This document shows, in pieces, positions 1 to 27,522 of a stretch of 64,000 bases of DNA. Position numbers and translations under genes: made by a program. Source of the stretch: Tubiluchus corallicola. Its lineage: Eukaryota > Priapulida > Priapulimorpha > Priapulimorphida > Tubiluchidae. The DNA is taken from contig JAQGDQ010000459.1 in NCBI GenBank assembly GCA_030141605.1, forward strand, positions 90,809 through 154,808. Direction: 5' to 3'. Under the pieces are notes generated by a model. The model saw only the letters and a program-made list of their open reading frames with translations, had not been told where the DNA came from and made no database searches. Numbering within the stretch: position 1 is the first letter of the stretch; every line of letters starts with the position of its first letter.

Positions 1-794
1 TATAGGATAATCCCTGATTAACCTAATCTTGAACACACACGTACAATGCCGTGGTTGAACATATTTAAATTATGAATTAAAAACTAAAATTTGGCTGAGT
101 GAGCAAATTGGAGAGAAAAATGTCAGATAACTAACCTACGTATTTATATCTACAAATTTCATAGCCAAACAAAGAAAATAAATTAGTTGTTAGTTTTACA
201 AGATATATTTTGGTGTAGGTGTAGATCTAATCTAACAGATTATAAATAAAAACAACAATCCCAATAGTCAACAATAATAAAATGAACAAAGAAGTAAATC
301 GTCATAATTTGCATTTTTCGCGCCCCATGAAGTGCCATTTTGTCTGGTCGTACTACCGCGGAACTCCTGATCTAAACTGTTACTGGAGGGGGGGGCTATT
401 AAAAATAAAGCATTTGATGAGATGAATAAAAAACCTATTATATTAATGATATGTGGTGAAATTGTCCGAATTTGCAAAAACGCTCAAGTGCTTGTGTTTT
501 ATGGTCATTGATACAGCCCAATGAGTGCTCGTTAAATTATAAAGACATCTAACGAAAACGTCGCTATGACATAGTATTCTGCGGTCTGCATGTGCAACAC
601 CAAGCATAATGTAATATGTACACTAATTAATAATGTATATTCTTCATATGCAGCTATGGTAATATCTGCCGTGATGCTGGAGTTAGCAACTTTTCAACAT
701 TATTGCAACATCTAACAGGTATATTAATAACCAGTGGTTTCTACCTTACTGATACTGATAAATTAACGTAAAAACGGGCTGCGGAGGGGTCTAA
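1..794. other. Intergenic, no gene seen
   Basis: AT-rich sequence with no convincing exon, RNA gene or transposon end on either strand. The only open frames are short and have no family motif. Confidence 0.5.
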
Positions 795-1741
795 ATCTAG
801 AGACTAGTGACAAAGAGAGACCACTGATTTTCTTGTAAAGTTAACAACATGAGAACTACTGAAAAAGAGAGACCACTGATTTTCTTGTAAAGTTGACATT
901 ATGAGAACCACTCACAAAGAGAGACCACTGATTTTCTTGTAAAGTTGACAATATGAGAACTACTGAAAAAGAGAGACCACTGATTTTCTTGTAAAGTTGA
1001 CATTATGAGAACCACTGACAAAGAGAGACCACTGATTTTCTTGTAAAGTTGACATTATGAGAACTAATGACAAAGAGAGACCACTGATTTTCTCGTAAAA
1101 TTGACACTTTGAGAACTACTGACAAAGAGAGACCACTGATTTTTTCGTAAAGTTGACACTATGAGAACTACTGACAAAGAGAGATCACTGATTTTTGTGC
1201 AATGTTGACATTATGAGAACCACTGACAAAGAGAGACCACTGATTTTCTCGTAAAGTTGACATTATGAGAACCACTAATAAAGAGAGACCACTGATTTTC
1301 TCGTAAAGTTGACATTATGAGAACCACTGATAAAGAGAGACCACTGATTTTCTTGTAAAGTTGACACTATGAGAACTACTCACAAAGAGAGACAACTGAT
1401 TTTCTCGTAAAGTTGACAGTATGAGAACCACTGAAAATAAGAAACCACTGGCTTCGTTGTCAATGTGGCGGTATGAGAACTGCTGAAAAAAGAAACTATT
1501 GGCTCTTTTGTCAACTTAACAGTATGAGAACCACTGAGAAAAAAGAGACCACTGGCTTTCTTCTCAAGTTGATAGTATGAGAATCACTGAAAAAAGAAAA
1601 CACTAGTATTGCCGTCAATTTGGCAGTATTAGAACTACTGAGAAAAAAGAGACTAATGGCTTTTTTGTCAACTTGACAGTATGAGAAATAGAGAATAAAA
1701 AGAGACCACTGGCTTTCTTGAAGGTGACAGTATGAATGCCT
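795..1741. repeat. 52-bp minisatellite, about 18 units
   Basis: A unit containing GAGAGACCACTGATTTTC and TATGAGAACC recurs every 52 bp (for example CCACTG near 821, 872 and 924). The first dozen units are nearly identical; those after about 1430 have drifted and lost or gained a few bases. 52 is not a multiple of three and stops interrupt every frame, so this is non-coding. Confidence 0.9.
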
Positions 1742-2286
1742 TCCAGCGAGAAGTACACTAAAGTGTATAAAAAAAGAGACGAACTGTTTACATCAGAACA
1801 CTGGTGTTCAATTATTTTACCAAAAATGTTAATTATGAACAAATAAGTATTATACTAGTAAACAATGTAGAATATACAGGCAAAATGATTTGAGGAACTA
1901 GAAATTTGCTACAATCGGTACAAATAATTGCAAATCTTGTTTTTAAAATGAGAACTAAACATTTGATTTTTCTTCCATAGTATAGAACTATAGAACAGTT
2001 TATAACATCAAAGGATAGTTGAAACAGTAGAGAAGCTAACATATCTTCAAAGTTTAGTGTAAAAGCTTCATGTATTTTGTACGGCCTGTATTCTTGAGAG
2101 GTATGATTGAAGCGTTCACCTGAAAACTCAGGGGTTAATTTTTTCGATCGAATTAAATGGCCTGGAAATTCGGCAGACCTCGGAATACAAAGAAGCTAGC
2201 CGAAAGACATAGTGAACGCTAAGATGATACAAATCATGCCATTGATCAGTATTCAACTGATAATCTTGGGAGACAACCGCAAGTAA
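1742..2286. other. Intergenic, no gene seen
   Basis: Between the minisatellite and a foldback element. Nothing recognisable beyond AT-rich sequence. Confidence 0.4.
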
Positions 2287-2808
2287 AAATGGCACAGGTA
2301 AAAACGACACAGGTAAAAATAGCACAGTATAAACGGCATAGGAGAAAATGGCACAGGAAGAAATGGCACAGAAAAAATTATACATGAAAAATAAAAATGA
2401 CGCACTTAGGATTACTGGGGGGATTATTTTAGTCATTTTTGCCTCTGCCAAGAAAGTTATGTTTCAACGCAGTTTGTTTGTTTGTCTGTTTATTTGGTTG
2501 TTGTCTGTTACGGCAGTAAGCCTATTATGTCAAGAACTCTTAACACATTTTCCACAAAATTCAGTGGAGAAGACGGGTTTGCATAGGGCTTTAAGATTGT
2601 ACAGTTTTGGCGAACATCTGCTTTTTACTGAATGTATTCTAGTTGTGTTTTCGAAATCAATTGTATCAAAATAACATGTGTCACTTTTCATACTTTTCCA
2701 TTTGTGCCATTCATTCCTGTGCCATTTTTACTGTGCAATTTTTTTCCTGCGCCATTTTTACCGCGTCATTTTTACTGTGCCATTTTTACTGTGCCATTTT
2801 CACCGTGC
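2287..2808. mobile_element. Foldback-type element with repeated terminal arms
   Basis: The left arm (about 2287-2380) is built of short tandem units of the type AAATGGCACAGGTAAAA. The right arm (about 2690-2808) is the same unit in inverse orientation, seen as TGTGCCATTTTTACTG repeated. About 300 bp lies between the arms. Inverted arms made of internal tandem repeats are typical of foldback DNA transposons. No transposase is present and a target duplication is not evident. Small open frames running through the arms are by-products of the repeat. Confidence 0.55.
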
Positions 2809-3146
2809 GAGACGTACGAGGCTTTAACGCCAAATCCAAATTATGAGAACATGATAGGTTCGCAATTGCTTGAGCTTTACTTTGGTGTAATAAATTATTT
2901 TGTATTTGTTGCGTTGTTTTCGTGCTCCTTGGTAATAGGCAATGCCCCACCGTGTAGTGGACAATGGTCATCGTATGAGTCGCCGACCCATTTCGAAGGG
3001 TCTTCGCTGATTTTAACGTAGCGGAGAATAAACTACTAGCATGACTGTCTTTAATTTTTAAGTAACGTGATGAGATATGAGACTGCTTACTTCTTTTATG
3101 CTCTGCTGCAGTTTTGGTCCAAGTTGTTATCACCTTTATTTTGTAC

Positions 3147-3514
3147 CTGTAAAAAGCTACTTCATACAACCGCTGGTGGGCGTAATCCTGTTTGGCCACA
3201 TTGACTAGCATCATCTTACTGTCCGTAGTGGAATAATTTTCCTTTTGCACAACGTTCTGGTGAACATACGTCATTTTAAACATGAACGATTTGTGAAAAA
3301 GATTGGTCTGCATCGAATCGTCTTCAAAGTCTGGACTAGAAATATTCTCCATCAATTCTTCAAAGTTCAAATTCGAGTTTGAAATCGTCAAACGCACGTT
3401 GGCTGCACGCAGGAATGATATTAATTGGACGTTTGCAAAGATAAACGTCGTGCTCAGAAACACTAAAATCACTTTGTGTTTGTGCGCACGTAATGTGCTC
3501 ACAAGAAAACTCAT
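3147..3514 (-). CDS. Probable first exon of a type II membrane protein (partial)
   Basis: The minus-strand frame starts at an ATG at 3514 and runs to a plausible donor (TTTTACAG then GTACAA) at 3147/3146, giving about 122 residues. Residues 11-13 are basic (KHK), followed by a hydrophobic stretch from about residue 14 to 36 (VILVFLSTTFIFANVQL), then a polar region with two NxS sites (ENIS, ENYS). This short cytosolic tail, signal anchor and lumenal stem is the layout of Golgi glycosyl- and sulfotransferases, but no catalytic motif lies in this exon, so the family is not assigned. Further exons would lie at lower coordinates; none could be recognised. The frame stays open past the donor to 2786, but that part overlaps the foldback element and is probably not coding. 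Confidence 0.4.
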
Positions 3515-4774
3515 TGTTGTCGCACGTCATTACCACGTGACTCCCTGCAGTTTTGAGCAAGATCTCAGAACAGGTGTGTTACAGTGTACGGAGTAGCTGT
3601 TCTGATCTGTGAACATGCCGTCATAAAACCGTCGCCACTTATTTTATCGACGATTAATTTTAAAGCCTTTCTTTGTGACTGCTTATCAAGATATCGTAAC
3701 GTAAATCATTGTTTTTATATCTTTCTTCCTTCTTTAGCTTCTACACAAAATGAACCGTAGTTTGCAACGCTAGGGGGAATGCACCCTTCTCGCTATCATA
3801 GAAGTATTCAGTACTATAATATACACAGGAAGTCAGCATTTTATTAACTTATTTGTCACCACAAACTGCCAGCAACCTTTGGCCGTTATCCCTTGATATC
3901 GGTATGAAGTAAATATCTTGTTAAATTGCAGCACGGTCAACCTTTGGTCAATCTGTTAGTCTCCATTTTGTTAAATGCAGCAAAACTCAACATAGTCAAC
4001 ATTTTGTTATAATTGCAGCAAAAGTCAACCTTTCACCTATCTGTTAGTCAATTGTTGGTTGAGTAGCAGCACAAAAGTAATTTTCTATTTTAAAAAACAG
4101 TCGCGATTCTGTGGGCATTTAGTTCAGTTGAAATAGCGCGTGTAAACCCACTACTCTAGGTCCCGACGCTGAGCTTATTGGTGTTTAAAAAGCGAAGCTG
4201 TTCTATCCCGATGATAAGTGGTCGCTGAACTCACGCAGGCACACGCAAATGAGCTCTAACCACCCTTGTACATGCAACTTGTTATAGAATGCACAATGCA
4301 CTCGTGTATTTCAAATTACTGAGCAAATTTTGAGCAGTCGCCCAGTAAACCCATGGAAGTTGATTTCCGTTTTACCATTATTGTGCCCGTTTATTATTGT
4401 GCTATAACTTCATGAGAGTGGTCATATTTCGCCTCGTTTGTAAACATTAAACGCGTTCATCCAGGGAAAGTCTAACGAACTTAATTTTACTGCAACCTAT
4501 TGATTTATAAAAGAGGATTTTACTTACCCGTTTTAATTTCGTTCAATTTTGATCAACAGGTAAAGGTTTCCATTACTGGGTAATAAAGTTTTTTTCTTAA
4601 AATGCGTATCTTTTTCGTTAGTTGTATAATATTAATGAATAATAATAAAAATACAATATATGAATATTTTAATTAAGTGTTAATCCATCATTGTTAATTA
4701 GAACAAATACGATAACAATAGATGATTAGCAACACTTCTAATTGCTTTATTTAAAAACATACGAACAGCTAAGC
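3515..4774. other. Intergenic with a weak degenerate tandem repeat
   Basis: No gene is seen. About 3925-4080 has three imperfect units containing GCAGCA, GTCAACCTTT and CTGTTAGTC, probably an old minisatellite. Confidence 0.4.
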
Positions 4775-5258
4775 CAGGGGTGTGCAAGTTATCTGACTAG
4801 GCGGGCCACATTAAACTTTCCCGCAATTCCTGCGGGCCACAGGCAGTTTGATCAAGGTGCCAAGTACAGAAGGGCCTAATAACGATTTTTTTTGCATCCG
4901 ACCTGCGTACATCATTACTACTACACTCGAGAAACTATTTTAGAATTTATTAAAATTTATATTACAAACCATATATTTCTACTTTCAGAACAGATAGTGG
5001 CCATTTCATTACAATGCATATTAGTAATGTGTATCACACAGTCTGTGTAGTACAGTGTTATTAAGCTACAACCGTCTTGTAACGGTTAATGGCATCCGGT
5101 CTGGTAGAAAAAAACTACCAGCACTATCTTTGGGACCGTGGCACGGACTTCAGCTGGATACACTCAATTAATCGCCTGGGCCGCACTTTCATTAAGTTGA
5201 CAAATCTCTTCGCGGGCCGTGCAAATTCTCTCGGCGGGCCGCAATTTCCACACCCCTG
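4775..5258. mobile_element. Non-autonomous hAT transposon (MITE), complete
   Basis: Termini CAGGGGTGTGCAA and TTTCCACACCCCTG are inverted repeats. They are flanked on both sides by the identical 8-bp sequence AGCTAAGC (767-774 of the 4.7 kb line, i.e. 4767-4774, and 5259-5266). An 8-bp target duplication and CAGGGG ends are diagnostic of the hAT superfamily. Subterminal GCGGGCC repeats (near 4801, 4833, 5213 and 5234) are the usual transposase-binding type. No transposase coding is present in the 484 bp. Confidence 0.9.
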
Positions 5259-6899
5259 AGCTAAGCAATCGAAATAGCAACAATAATAATTTTCATTGTA
5301 AATAAAAGCTTGCTATTTTTGGCGGATGGACACAAAACTAATTTCTGCACAGAATGCGCCCTTTTCTTCAAAACACCGCCCTCTGTTTGTTGACATTGAA
5401 ATCATATGGAAACGTTTAGTATTTATTAATAGAACTGAAGTGTGTTGCTTCAGCCACTTCAAACTTAAGAACACTTGAACGATGCTGTATGGAATGAAAT
5501 ACGTTTGACAGATGTTCAACTCAAGTATGAAAGTGTAACAGAAAGCAGGCAAATCTGTGTCATTTTTCACATTTGAAGACCATTGCATAAACACTGTTAC
5601 CAAGGTAACCAAGTTTCATCAGATTTTTTATTCGCACTAATGATGATTGATATTATATTTTTGATCATAATACATGGTTATTTATTCTACAATACAAGTT
5701 TACAAGTACATTACAGACTTATAGCAGCTTTTACTAAGCCGCTGTTTTCTTTTCGAGTTTTTCTCTGGTTTAGTCCAATTTTTCTCTGGTTTTGAGCATC
5801 TTAGCTTTTATAATACCATATATGGTGTAGCTATACACGTTTTGCGGCTTGAGTTCGAATCTCAGGCAATACGTTTTTCGAGTTCACGATTTTTCAAAAT
5901 GAAATCGTCTAAAACTCTTTTTCAAATCCCCCGTCCACGCAACCCGCTTGCTTGTGTAGAAACAAAGTCGAAATTATTTTTTTCGTGGTCAGTTTTAATT
6001 AAAATTCGATTACATTCGAGAACCCAAGTTGCAAAACTCGCTTCTCGTATTTTGAATTACGAAGACTAATGATAAATTTAGTCATTTTTCCGCATTAAGC
6101 ACGAAAACTTGCTCTTTGATTAAGCCCTTTCGATAAACAGGTGCTGCCATCTATACACCGTAAGCCTAAAGTATATTAGTATTTAATTTTATTTCATGTG
6201 TTGTGACAAATAAACTCAACTTTAATAAATTTCGAAGTTATTTTTAAGCTATAAATCCCCAGTCCAAATCCCAGCTAGTCAAAATTTCCTGTTTTTTTTG
6301 CCAAAAGAGTGGTTTCAAAAACTTTTTGAAAATTCTGAAAGCAAGCCTTTTTGTCAACAGATGAGGATGAGTTTCTCTAAATTCTTGGCTGACATTATAA
6401 AACGAAAATGATAAAGATTTACACAAGAGAAAGCTTTGAGCAAGCATGCGACTGACGTCAAATATTACGTAAAAATAATGTGGGAATGAAAATGCAAACT
6501 GCAGCTTGAAATTACAGGGTGTGACGGTGTAATGGGCTCGGTTCTTAGGGTGAGGAAGTACCCGAGACCTGACTACTAGCCGAGTGTGATAAGGACTTAC
6601 ACCTACGGGGGGTTCTCGCGGTGTTACTCCTTTAATCATCAGGCATCGATTACGTCTTCATACATAAATAGCAAGAGTTAAGCTTAGGTTTAACGATATA
6701 TTTTGAAAATGAGTGAGGCCTTACCACCATCAAAATCAATGTTATTGGGGGTTCAAAATTGTCATTTATTCAACTGAACAGCACCAAACCTAAAATCCCT
6801 GCTAAAAGATTCACAGTTATTTAATTTTACCATAATAGACAAAAGACAACAAGAGTAATGTGGCATTTATATAAGCTTCAATGGCCAAGGCTAAAGTTT
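5259..6899. other. Intergenic, no gene seen
   Basis: No supported exon. A minus-strand open frame of 131 codons (6244-6639) has no recognisable motif, and the GC-richer 6530-6620 stretch may be transposon-derived. Confidence 0.35.
5815..5872 (+). other. tRNA-like fragment, possible SINE head
   Basis: TTGAG-TTCGAAT-CTCAG (5849-5865) folds into a classic 5-bp T-arm with the seven-base TTCGAAT loop. Upstream TGGTGTAGCTA resembles a decayed D-arm / A-box and GTTTTGCGGC sits where an anticodon arm would be. A full cloverleaf cannot be formed, so this is at best a tRNA-derived SINE remnant. Confidence 0.25.
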
Positions 6900-7076
6900 G
6901 CCTTGATAGCATAATTTTTTTACTCATACAACATGAAACTACCCCTGTTACTTGATCAATTTCAGTATTGTTCTTGTTGAATAAGTTCCTACCTTGTGTA
7001 TTTGTAATTATTAGTCAATAAATCTAATCTAATCTAATTTAATCTAATTTAATTTAATCTAATCTAAATCTAATCA
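6900..7076 (+). mobile_element. 3' end of a LINE/SINE with TAATC-type tail
   Basis: TTGTGTATTTGTAATTATTAGTCAATAAA is followed by a run of TCTAATCTAATTTAAT units (7020-7075). A 3' UTR with AATAAA running into short tandem repeats is the usual 3' end of CR1/L2-like elements. A similar end with AATCT units lies at 35,380-35,455. No coding part is left here. Confidence 0.4.
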
Positions 7077-7087
7077 GCAATTTTAAG

Positions 7088-7290
7088 TGTGGCCTGGGAA
7101 AAATGCAAACGATGTTATCCAGGAATGGTAAAAAAGTACGGCGACATTTTTAGCATGAAGCTTGGTTCTCATATTGTTGTGATGATAACAAAATGGGAGT
7201 TAAATAAAGAAGCCTTTATCAGTCAAGCAGACCATACGTCTCATAAACAATTACTGAAAGATCTAACAGACATGTATGGTGGCGCTGGAG
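7088..7290 (+). CDS. Cytochrome P450 exon (orphan)
   Basis: A single exon of about 67 codons between an acceptor (TTTTAAG at 7087) and a donor (GAG then GTAAGA at 7290/7291). The translation contains PGMVKKYGDIFSMKLGSHIV followed by VMITKWELNKEAF. This matches the N-terminal beta-1 strand region of microsomal P450s (KKYGxxFSxxLGS...VV...KEAF), closest in style to the CYP2 clan. The I-helix, ExxR and haem-cysteine regions are not in the window, nor is the membrane-anchor exon upstream. It could be one exon of a gene with large introns or a stranded pseudogene piece. The frame has no stop or frameshift. The LINE tail immediately 5' leaves very little room for a pyrimidine tract, which makes the acceptor weak. 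Confidence 0.65.
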
Positions 7291-10483
<3,193 letters not shown>

Positions 10484-10510
10484 TCTATACTCTTATATTA
10501 ATATTCTTGG

Positions 10511-10544
<34 letters not shown>

Positions 10545-11336
10545 AGATTCGAGGCTACAGCTTCGACGAGGGCACCATTTGCGGCGATCTATATATCAAA
10601 CGAAAGGTCTCGATCTAGTGTCGTGCCATTGATGGTTTATTTTTGACGGGCCCACCGGAAGGAGGGGGGGGGCGAAAAACCTCCAAAAATGCCCCTTTTC
10701 GACCGTTTTTTGCAAAAAATTGCAAACGTTATACGGCTGAGATGTAGAGAACGGGAACGGGCCGAGGGTGGTCCTGGGTATGGATAGATAGCCCGTTCAG
10801 CGGTGGGTGTAGTTAGCATATTTAGAATTCCCGAGAGGGCCAGGGCGCCCCGCAACGGGCGTTTTCCCGGACCAAACTCGCGATTTTTTCGAAATTTTGA
10901 CCAAACAGCATGCGGGAAAAACGTTCTAGCGTCGCCCTGTGGGAAATAGTCTAGGAAGGAAATATGGGGCTCTTTACAAAGAGGAAGGACAGTGCTACAT
11001 GATTATGTGGGCTATATGTTAGGGCAGGTCCACCGAGAGGAGTATCGACGAGTTAATTCGTGTTCTATTTTCCGCAAATTTCGACAATTTTCGCCTTAGA
11101 AAACTGCAGACCGCATTCCATTGTGCTGACGTCATCCATTGTGTCTATAACTTTAATTCAGCAAAAAGCTGCTTTGCAACATACAGTAGGCAGGAGTAAA
11201 CGCTGCTGGCTTTCCGTTAGGTAAGTAGGCAGGATGTTACGGGCTTTGTGTTATAAATGAGGACTAGGTAGGATGGTCGCGTAATATTAATTACACGTGT
11301 ATGTATACGCAAAATCTTTTGCGGGGCCTTTGCTAG
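10484..11336 (+). mobile_element. Helitron-like unit 1 of a head-to-tail array
   Basis: The 853-bp unit begins TCTATACTCTTATATTAAT preceded by A. It ends in a hairpin (CGCAAAA-TC-TTTTGCG, 11,308-11,323), ten bases of spacer and CTAG (11,333-11,336) followed by T. A 5' TC, a hairpin about 10 nt before a CTRR end and insertion between A and T are the defining Helitron termini. No Rep/helicase coding is present, so it is non-autonomous. Minus-strand open frames shared with unit 2 carry indels between copies and are not genes. Confidence 0.65.
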
Positions 11337-12188
11337 TCTCTTATATTAATATTCTTGGTATGGGCTTAATTTATTTATATATATATATAAGATTCGAGGC
11401 TACAGCCCGGACGAGGCCACCATTTGCGGCGATCTATATATCAAACGAAAGGTCTCGATCTAGTGTCCTGCCATTGATGGTTTATTTTTCGAATTGGGCC
11501 CACCGGAAGGAGGGGGGGGCGAAAAACCTCCAAAAATGGCCATTTTCGGCCGTTTTTTGCAAAAGTTATACGGCTGAGATGTAGAGAACGGGAACGGGCC
11601 GAGGGGGGTACTGGATATGGATAGATAGCCCGTTCAGCGGTGGGTGTAGTAGGCACATTTAGAATTCCCGAGAGGGCCAGGGCGCCCCGCAACGGGCGTT
11701 TTCCCGGACCCAACTCGCGATTTTTTTGAAATTTTGACCAAACGGCATGCGGGAAAAACGTTCTAGCGGCGCCTGGTGGGACTCTAGGAAGGAGATATGT
11801 AGCTCATCAGAAAGAGGAAGGACAGCGCTACACGATGATGTGGGCTATATGTTAGGGCAGGTCCACCGAGAGGAGTACTAGCGAGTGAATTAGATGTTCT
11901 ATTTTCGGCAATTTTCGCTTAGAAAACTGTCCTAACGCATTCCATTGTGCTGATGTCATCCATTGTACTCTGTCTATAAGTTTAATTCAGCAAAAAGCTG
12001 CTCTGCGTTAGATAAACAGACATACAGTAGGAATGATGTTACGGGCTACAGGCTTTGCGTTAGGTAAGTAGGCAGGATGTTACGGGCTTTACGGGCTTTG
12101 TGTTATAAATGAGGACTGTGTAGGATGTTCGCGTGTTATTGCTTATACGTGGTTTTTTACGCAAAATCTTTTGCGGGGCCTTTGCTTG
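11337..12188 (+). mobile_element. Helitron-like unit 2, abutting unit 1
   Basis: It starts TCTCTTATATTAATATTC directly after the CTAG of unit 1 with no intervening base, and ends with the same hairpin and CTTG (a one-base change from CTAG). The 852-bp length matches unit 1 almost exactly. The interior is colinear with unit 1, sharing for example GATCTATATATCAAACGAAA and the AACGGGCGTTTTCCCGGACC block. Confidence 0.65.
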
Positions 12189-12670
<482 letters not shown>

Positions 12671-12675
12671 TTTTT

Positions 12676-14619
12676 AGATTTAGATTTAATATTTTATTTC
12701 AAACTTCGCAAAGTTCATAAACACATCACAAATTAATACAAATAATACAATAAATCATGAAACACAACAATAACACACATAACTATTAACTAATTAAGAA
12801 ACTACGCCAATGACATCTAATTGCAGAAATAAAGTTTGCATCACTCTTTAAAATGTTCTTGCATATAAAAATTTCACTCTTATTTAGCCTGACGTATAAC
12901 TGTATGCACATTTTCTGTGAATAACATCAAAATAAATAATATTAAGTCTAGTAGAAATATATCTTGTGCTCGTATCATATGAAAAGTTAAATAGCTTCCG
13001 TGTTGATACATTATATGCAACCTTGAGTTTGCTAAGATTGTAAGAATAAAAATGTCTCCAAGTGGACATACAATAAAAAGTAGTGCAGTAAGCATTAAAC
13101 AATTGTCTCTTCACGTTAACTGAACAGTGAGTAAATTTCATGAGTAATTTATTTGCTCCGCCATAGTAAATTGAACATTGTCGTACTATATCTAAATCAT
13201 CTCTATTGTCATCTGATAAAATATGACCCAGGTATTTTTCCTTTTGACTAGGTACAAAACGTTTACACTGCAAAATAACAGACCCAAAGGTAAACTTCTG
13301 CATGTGGGCGGAGCGAAACGTGACTAGTTTAGTCTTATTCACATTTACAATGTTCTATATCATATTCTTTAGCAAATTTATTAAAAATATCTAGTAGTCT
13401 CTGCAAAGCCGTCGAGGTTGTTGCTAAAAGACATATGTCATCAGCGTACATCAAGTGATTAATTCAGGCTTCAGCAATATGACAACCCACACCAGAGTTA
13501 ATAAGTGCAGCACTAAGATTTTTAAAATAGAAGTTAAATAACAGTGGAGACATTTTTCCACCTTGACGAATTCCGTTACCTACTGCAAAACTATCAGAGT
13601 TAAATTTACCCCATCTAACCAACATACGTTGTTCCGTGTAATAAAAAAGCAAAAGTCTAATTACTACATTTGGTAGGTTAGTATTGATAAGGTTTAGGAA
13701 CAGTTTGAGATAGTTTACTCTATCGAACGCTTTTGATGCGTCAATAAATAGAATGTGTACAGTGCTTTGTCGACTAATGTAATAGTCAAGCACCTCTTTT
13801 AAAGTATGGATGCACATCTCTGTGCCTAAGTTTTCAACAAAACCAAACTGGTTTGGCGTGGTACTCAAACAAGAACTGTAACGATTTAGAAGCAGTATTT
13901 CTATAACTTTGCTTCCTACAGATGAAAGAGCGATAGGCCTATAGTTGTTCTTGTCTGTAATATCCCCATTTTTGTCTTTAACGAGAGGTACTAGTATAGA
14001 TAACATTAACGAATGAGGCAAGTAACCATGTGTTACACAGGACGCGAATAGCAGCACCAACATGATTGGCAGCAAGTGGGATGAATTACGGAAATGTTCT
14101 CCTTTAAGTCCGTCTGGACCAGCTGATTTATGTAAGGCAGGCCTATCAATTGCCTCTTGCACTTCAAAAACTGTAAATGCATTAATGGGCGTTATACTAT
14201 ATCTCAGAACATGTTTTATACGCGCGTTAAGACCATTGTTGTCAACTGAATTTAACAAATTTTTATAATGATTACCCCACATTGCACAAATGTCCTTTTC
14301 CCCTTTTGACTCACCAACTTGTGGAGAAAGAGAAAGTTTAGAATTAGTTTCTTTTTTAATAGATGGCCAAAATTCATAAGGGTTACAATGCATAAGTTTA
14401 TAAGCCAACTTATCAGCAATAATACGTTTCTCATTGCGTTTGCACTCACGCAGTGCCCGTTTAAACAATGCTCGAGAACGGCGCATTTCATCAGCTAAGT
14501 AACCATTACGTGGCTTACCATTTATACGCCATGCAAGGAAACACTGGCGAGAATATTTATGACTATCTGCAACGTAGTCATTCCAACCAGGTATCCTCTT
14601 ACCCTGACAGTTATTAGAC

Positions 14620-14621
<2 letters not shown>
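12676..14621 (-). mobile_element. 5'-truncated non-LTR retrotransposon, RT domain (copy 1)
   Basis: Minus-strand coding starts abruptly at 14,621 inside the linker before RT (IPGWNDYVADSHKYSRQCFL) and covers most of RT. Visible RT motifs are NNYRPIALSSVGSKVIE, FIDASKAFDRVNY, GIRQGGKMSPLLFNF and LMYADDICLLA. A TGA at about 13,463 splits the frame just before YADD, and the remainder continues through 13,342-12,884 with a further break. The endonuclease is missing. The 3' UTR ends in TTTAGATTTAGATTTTT-type repeats (plus strand 12,671-12,690) directly against (GA)n, and the 5' cut also abuts (GA)n. Same family as copy 31,545-33,346. Not functional. Confidence 0.85.

Positions 14622-14697
<76 letters not shown>
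14622..14697. repeat. (GA)n microsatellite between two LINEs
   Basis: Pure GA run joining the 5' cut of one LINE to the 3' end of the next. Confidence 0.95.
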
Positions 14698-18600
<3,903 letters not shown>

Positions 18601-18717
18601 GGGGAGAGGCACGTGTACGTAGCTAACATAGACACATAAACAACAAAGATGCGTAGAGTAGATCGAAGTATAAATAAGCAAATAAACAAACAAAAAACAT
18701 TAATATTGCTGCATTAT

Positions 18718-18723
18718 TTTATT
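18718..18723 (-). terminator. Poly(A) signal AATAAA for pentraxin A
   Basis: The minus strand reads TTTTAATAAAATAATGC about 220 bp after the pentraxin A stop codon. It is the first canonical signal downstream. Confidence 0.5.
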
Positions 18724-18941
18724 AAAACAAAAAGTTAATCGTAATTGTAATTATTATAAGTACAGATATACACATCATATTTTTGTCATACATTTGACAT
18801 TTGATATATTTTTACAAAAAGGAACTTGAATTAACTAAAGTTACTACTGTGCAATACATTTTAAAATCAAACATTTAGCTTATATAGCAAAGTATCCAGA
18901 TGTTTGCATCTTTGTATCAAGATGTTGGGAAACTTCAGCGT

Positions 18942-26951
<8,010 letters not shown>

Positions 26952-27058
26952 TGTACTCTGTAATCACTGTAATAACAATAATAATAACAACAATTGTTAC
27001 TTGCTGTGAGACAAGTAGGCTCAATACATGTACGTGAGCTTTTCGTCTCATAGCAGGG

Positions 27059-27066
27059 TTTAAATA
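27059..27066 (-). promoter_or_regulatory. TATA-like box of pentraxin A
   Basis: The minus strand reads GCCTATTTAAACCCTGC about 110 bp before the ATG. The same TATTTAAA and its surroundings (GATCATTTGGGT, GGGTTAGT in plus orientation) are conserved upstream of gene B. The start of transcription is probably near 27,030. Confidence 0.45.
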
Positions 27067-27522
27067 GGCAATATCGGGTTAGTGACCCAAATGATCATCC
27101 TATTCAATTCAGAGACAAACATTGACATAGACAATGTCGAACAAAATTTTTGCGACACATGGAAAACTAGGCTTAATTACTCATTGCTAATTGCGTTCTT
27201 AATTGCACAACTGTCGTAATTAGTAAAATCTACATAGTTCTGTGACAAGCATGGAAAGTTTAACTTGATGTAAAACAGTTTAAAACCAAACAGGAATTGT
27301 TCCCTCAGGGCACAGCTCTGGGGCCTAGTCTGTTTTACGTGTTTATACAACAAATCTACTTTTGTTCTATTTACAAAAATTGGTCATCTGTCTATCGCAC
27401 AAACTAGTCCACATTTTCACCAGTTTTCACTTTCTCGTTATCTGCTAAAAGTAATTAATTAAAACGTCTTCATGATCTAGTAAACTGTGAACGAACACAG
27501 CCAGAAGCAAAAACAGCAGCAA

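Noticed and set aside
795-1741. CRISPR-like regular repeat
   Set aside because: Units are contiguous and degenerate with no unique spacers; the genome is eukaryotic.
2128-2846. Hydrophobic open frames at 2,128-2,451 and 2,632-3,021
   Set aside because: They run through the foldback element arms and show no conserved domain.
10637-11713. Small minus-strand frames shared by the Helitron units (GALALSGIL)
   Set aside because: They are broken by indels between units and have no motif; similarity is due to the repeat itself.
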